DNA from: Candidatus Bathyarchaeota archaeon
GTDB taxonomy: Archaea; Thermoproteota; Bathyarchaeia; Bathyarchaeales; Bathycorpusculaceae
Length of the DNA stretch: 34,905 nt
Reading direction: 5' to 3'
NCBI GenBank assembly: GCA_003164295.1
Contig: PLTA01000021.1
Coordinates: 1 to 34,905, forward strand
The position numbers were made by a program, and so were the translations under genes. Position 1 is the first letter of the stretch, and each line of letters begins with the position of its first letter. Positions 33,473 through 34,905 of the stretch are shown in pieces. The notes under the pieces are model-generated. The model saw nothing but the letters and a program-made list of their open reading frames with translations. It searched no databases and was not told the DNA's origin.

Positions 33473-34297
33473 TTGGGATGGTGCACTTTGTTGCTCGATC
33501 AACTCCTCATAACAATAATTCTTGGTTTGATTCAGGGCTTAGCGGAATGGCTGCCGATTTCAAGCACAGCACATCTTCGAATCGCCGAGAATTTCTTGGG
33601 GTTCAATGCTACGCCACTTTTCAATGTATTTCTACACATCGGCACACTTGGAGTTGTAATATTTTATTTTAGGCATGATATCAAGATTATCCTTACTGCT
33701 TTGGTGCGCAGGGATTTCCATTCAGAATATGGACGATTCATTCCCTTGATTATAGTTGCATCGATTCCCACAGGAATAATAGGACTTCTTTATGACAAGT
33801 TTCTAGCGGACAATTACCAAACATTCCTGATTATGGGAATAACTTTCTTAATCGGTGCATCATTATTGTTTTTCTCTAAATTCGGCAAAGAATCTGAAAC
33901 CCAAATTTCATATCGAAAGGCGCTTGTTATGGGAGCTGCGCAGGGTGCGGCAAGTTTTCCGGGGCTTTCCAGAAGCGGAGCTACAATTTCAAGTGGGCTT
34001 CTTCAAAATGTTAAGAGAGAAATGGTTTTCAAATTTTCGTTTTTGCTTTCGATTCCTGCAGTAATAGGCGACTTAGGTGTGGAAGCTTATCTTGAGCGGG
34101 GAAAGCTTTCTCAGGGAGTAGGTGTTAGCCCAGTGAATCTTTTAATCGGTTTAGTTTTTACGGTGATTGCAGGCTACTTTGCTATTATGCTGGTCAAAAA
34201 ACTGGTATTAACAAAAAGATTCCATTATTTCGCTGGTTACATATTTGCACTCGGGCTGGTCTTGATTATCTTAGCACTCTTTTTTGGTTTTAAATAA
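33473..34297 (+). CDS. uppP: Undecaprenyl-diphosphatase UppP-like (polyprenyl diphosphate phosphatase)
   Basis: Up to 274 residues, a membrane enzyme of the UppP/BacA family that removes a phosphate from polyprenyl diphosphate to recycle the lipid carrier. Seen: LGLIQGLAEWLPISSTAHLRIAENFLG (Glu and the SS.AHL motif), FNVFLHIGTLGVVIFYF, AAQGAASFPGLSRSGATISSGLL (PGxSRSG), and about seven to eight membrane segments. The frame opens at TTG 33473; TTG 33488 or 33491 (LLLDQLLITIIL) may be the real start, with GGATGGTG in front. In an archaeon the substrate would be a shorter C50-C60 polyprenol or dolichol used for glycosylation. No neighbour is clearly related. Confidence 0.9.
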   Translation: MGWCTLLLDQLLITIILGLIQGLAEWLPISSTAHLRIAENFLGFNATPLFNVFLHIGTLGVVIFYFRHDIKIILTALVRRDFHSEYGRFIPLIIVASIPTGIIGLLYDKFLADNYQTFLIMGITFLIGASLLFFSKFGKESETQISYRKALVMGAAQGAASFPGLSRSGATISSGLLQNVKREMVFKFSFLLSIPAVIGDLGVEAYLERGKLSQGVGVSPVNLLIGLVFTVIAGYFAIMLVKKLVLTKRFHYFAGYIFALGLVLIILALFFGFK

Positions 34298-34430
34298 GAC
34301 GGTTATTCTGCGACATTTACTTTTAAAGTATTAAAATGTTAGATTACCTAAGCTTAGCAGTAAACTTCAAAATCAATTAAAAACCTAAAACAACAACGTT
34401 AAATAAGCGACACATACTTAGCTTTTAATA

Positions 34431-34450
34431 TGCTTTGTCTAGACAAAGCA
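34431..34450. promoter_or_regulatory. Perfect 20-bp palindrome in the katG-region promoter
   Basis: TGCTTTGTCTAGACAAAGCA is its own reverse complement over all 20 bp. A TATA-like cttttaatatg lies at 34421-34431 directly in front. The catalase remnant ATG is 10 bp after it and katG about 185 bp after it. It is a strong candidate operator for a dimeric regulator of oxidative-stress genes; the regulator is not identifiable here. Confidence 0.65.
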
Positions 34451-34460
34451 GGAACTACTT

Positions 34461-34905
<445 letters not shown>

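Overview
The window looks archaeal. It has a co-directional nurA-herA-mre11-rad50 operon, TATA boxes in front of several genes, a tRNA-Lys without an encoded CCA, an archaeal-type valyl-tRNA synthetase, a CdvA-like coiled-coil protein, a tungsten-type aldehyde:ferredoxin oxidoreductase, an archaeal PurM-like protein and a RimK/MptN-type ATP-grasp ligase. GTG and TTG starts are common. By protein style I infer a Bathyarchaeia (MCG) or related Thermoproteota genome. The taxon is inference; the domain call is firm. An anaerobic, fermentative life with some oxygen exposure (katG) fits the genes.

Layout. 1-3768: lower glycolysis and fermentation: phosphoglycerate mutase (cut by the left edge), pyruvate kinase, a DUF5752-like protein and a D-2-hydroxyacid (probably D-lactate) dehydrogenase. 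3852-5025: an enolase pseudogene, frameshifted at least three times and cut at its 5' end exactly where a two-repeat CRISPR remnant begins (5019-5129). 5172-12007: the DNA end-resection operon, transcribed leftward from a TATA box near 12047. 12176-13806: an AbiE-type toxin-antitoxin pair behind a nested-palindrome operator. 14001-15510: three small leftward genes of unknown function ending in a hairpin terminator, beside tRNA-Lys (15641-15715). 15797-16169: a PadR regulator gene broken by one extra base. 16564-18114: a CdvA-like protein with a very long Pro/Glu/Ala/Val repeat tail.

18310-21526: valS and L-aspartate dehydrogenase. 21675-24227: an ABC-2 exporter divergent from a TetR repressor, with four evenly spaced copies of a 13-bp palindrome between them. 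24283-25991: a TPP riboswitch, the thiamine transporter gene thiT and a PurM-like gene 10 bp downstream, probably one thiamine-salvage transcription unit. 25995-30665: an ATP-grasp ligase, a small membrane protein, a P1B-type metal ATPase with an unusual CPS motif, a radical SAM protein and a MoaD-like sulfur carrier. 30894-33256: aldehyde ferredoxin oxidoreductase with a four-cluster ferredoxin. 33473-34297: UppP. 34431-34905: a perfect 20-bp palindrome, a decayed N-terminal piece of a monofunctional catalase, and the start of catalase-peroxidase katG (cut by the right edge).

Most notable: the riboswitch-thiT-PurM unit, the CRISPR remnant at the breakpoint of a dead enolase, the CdvA-like protein with its repeat tail, the four-operator TetR/ABC promoter region, and the replacement of a decayed catalase by katG behind a strong palindrome.
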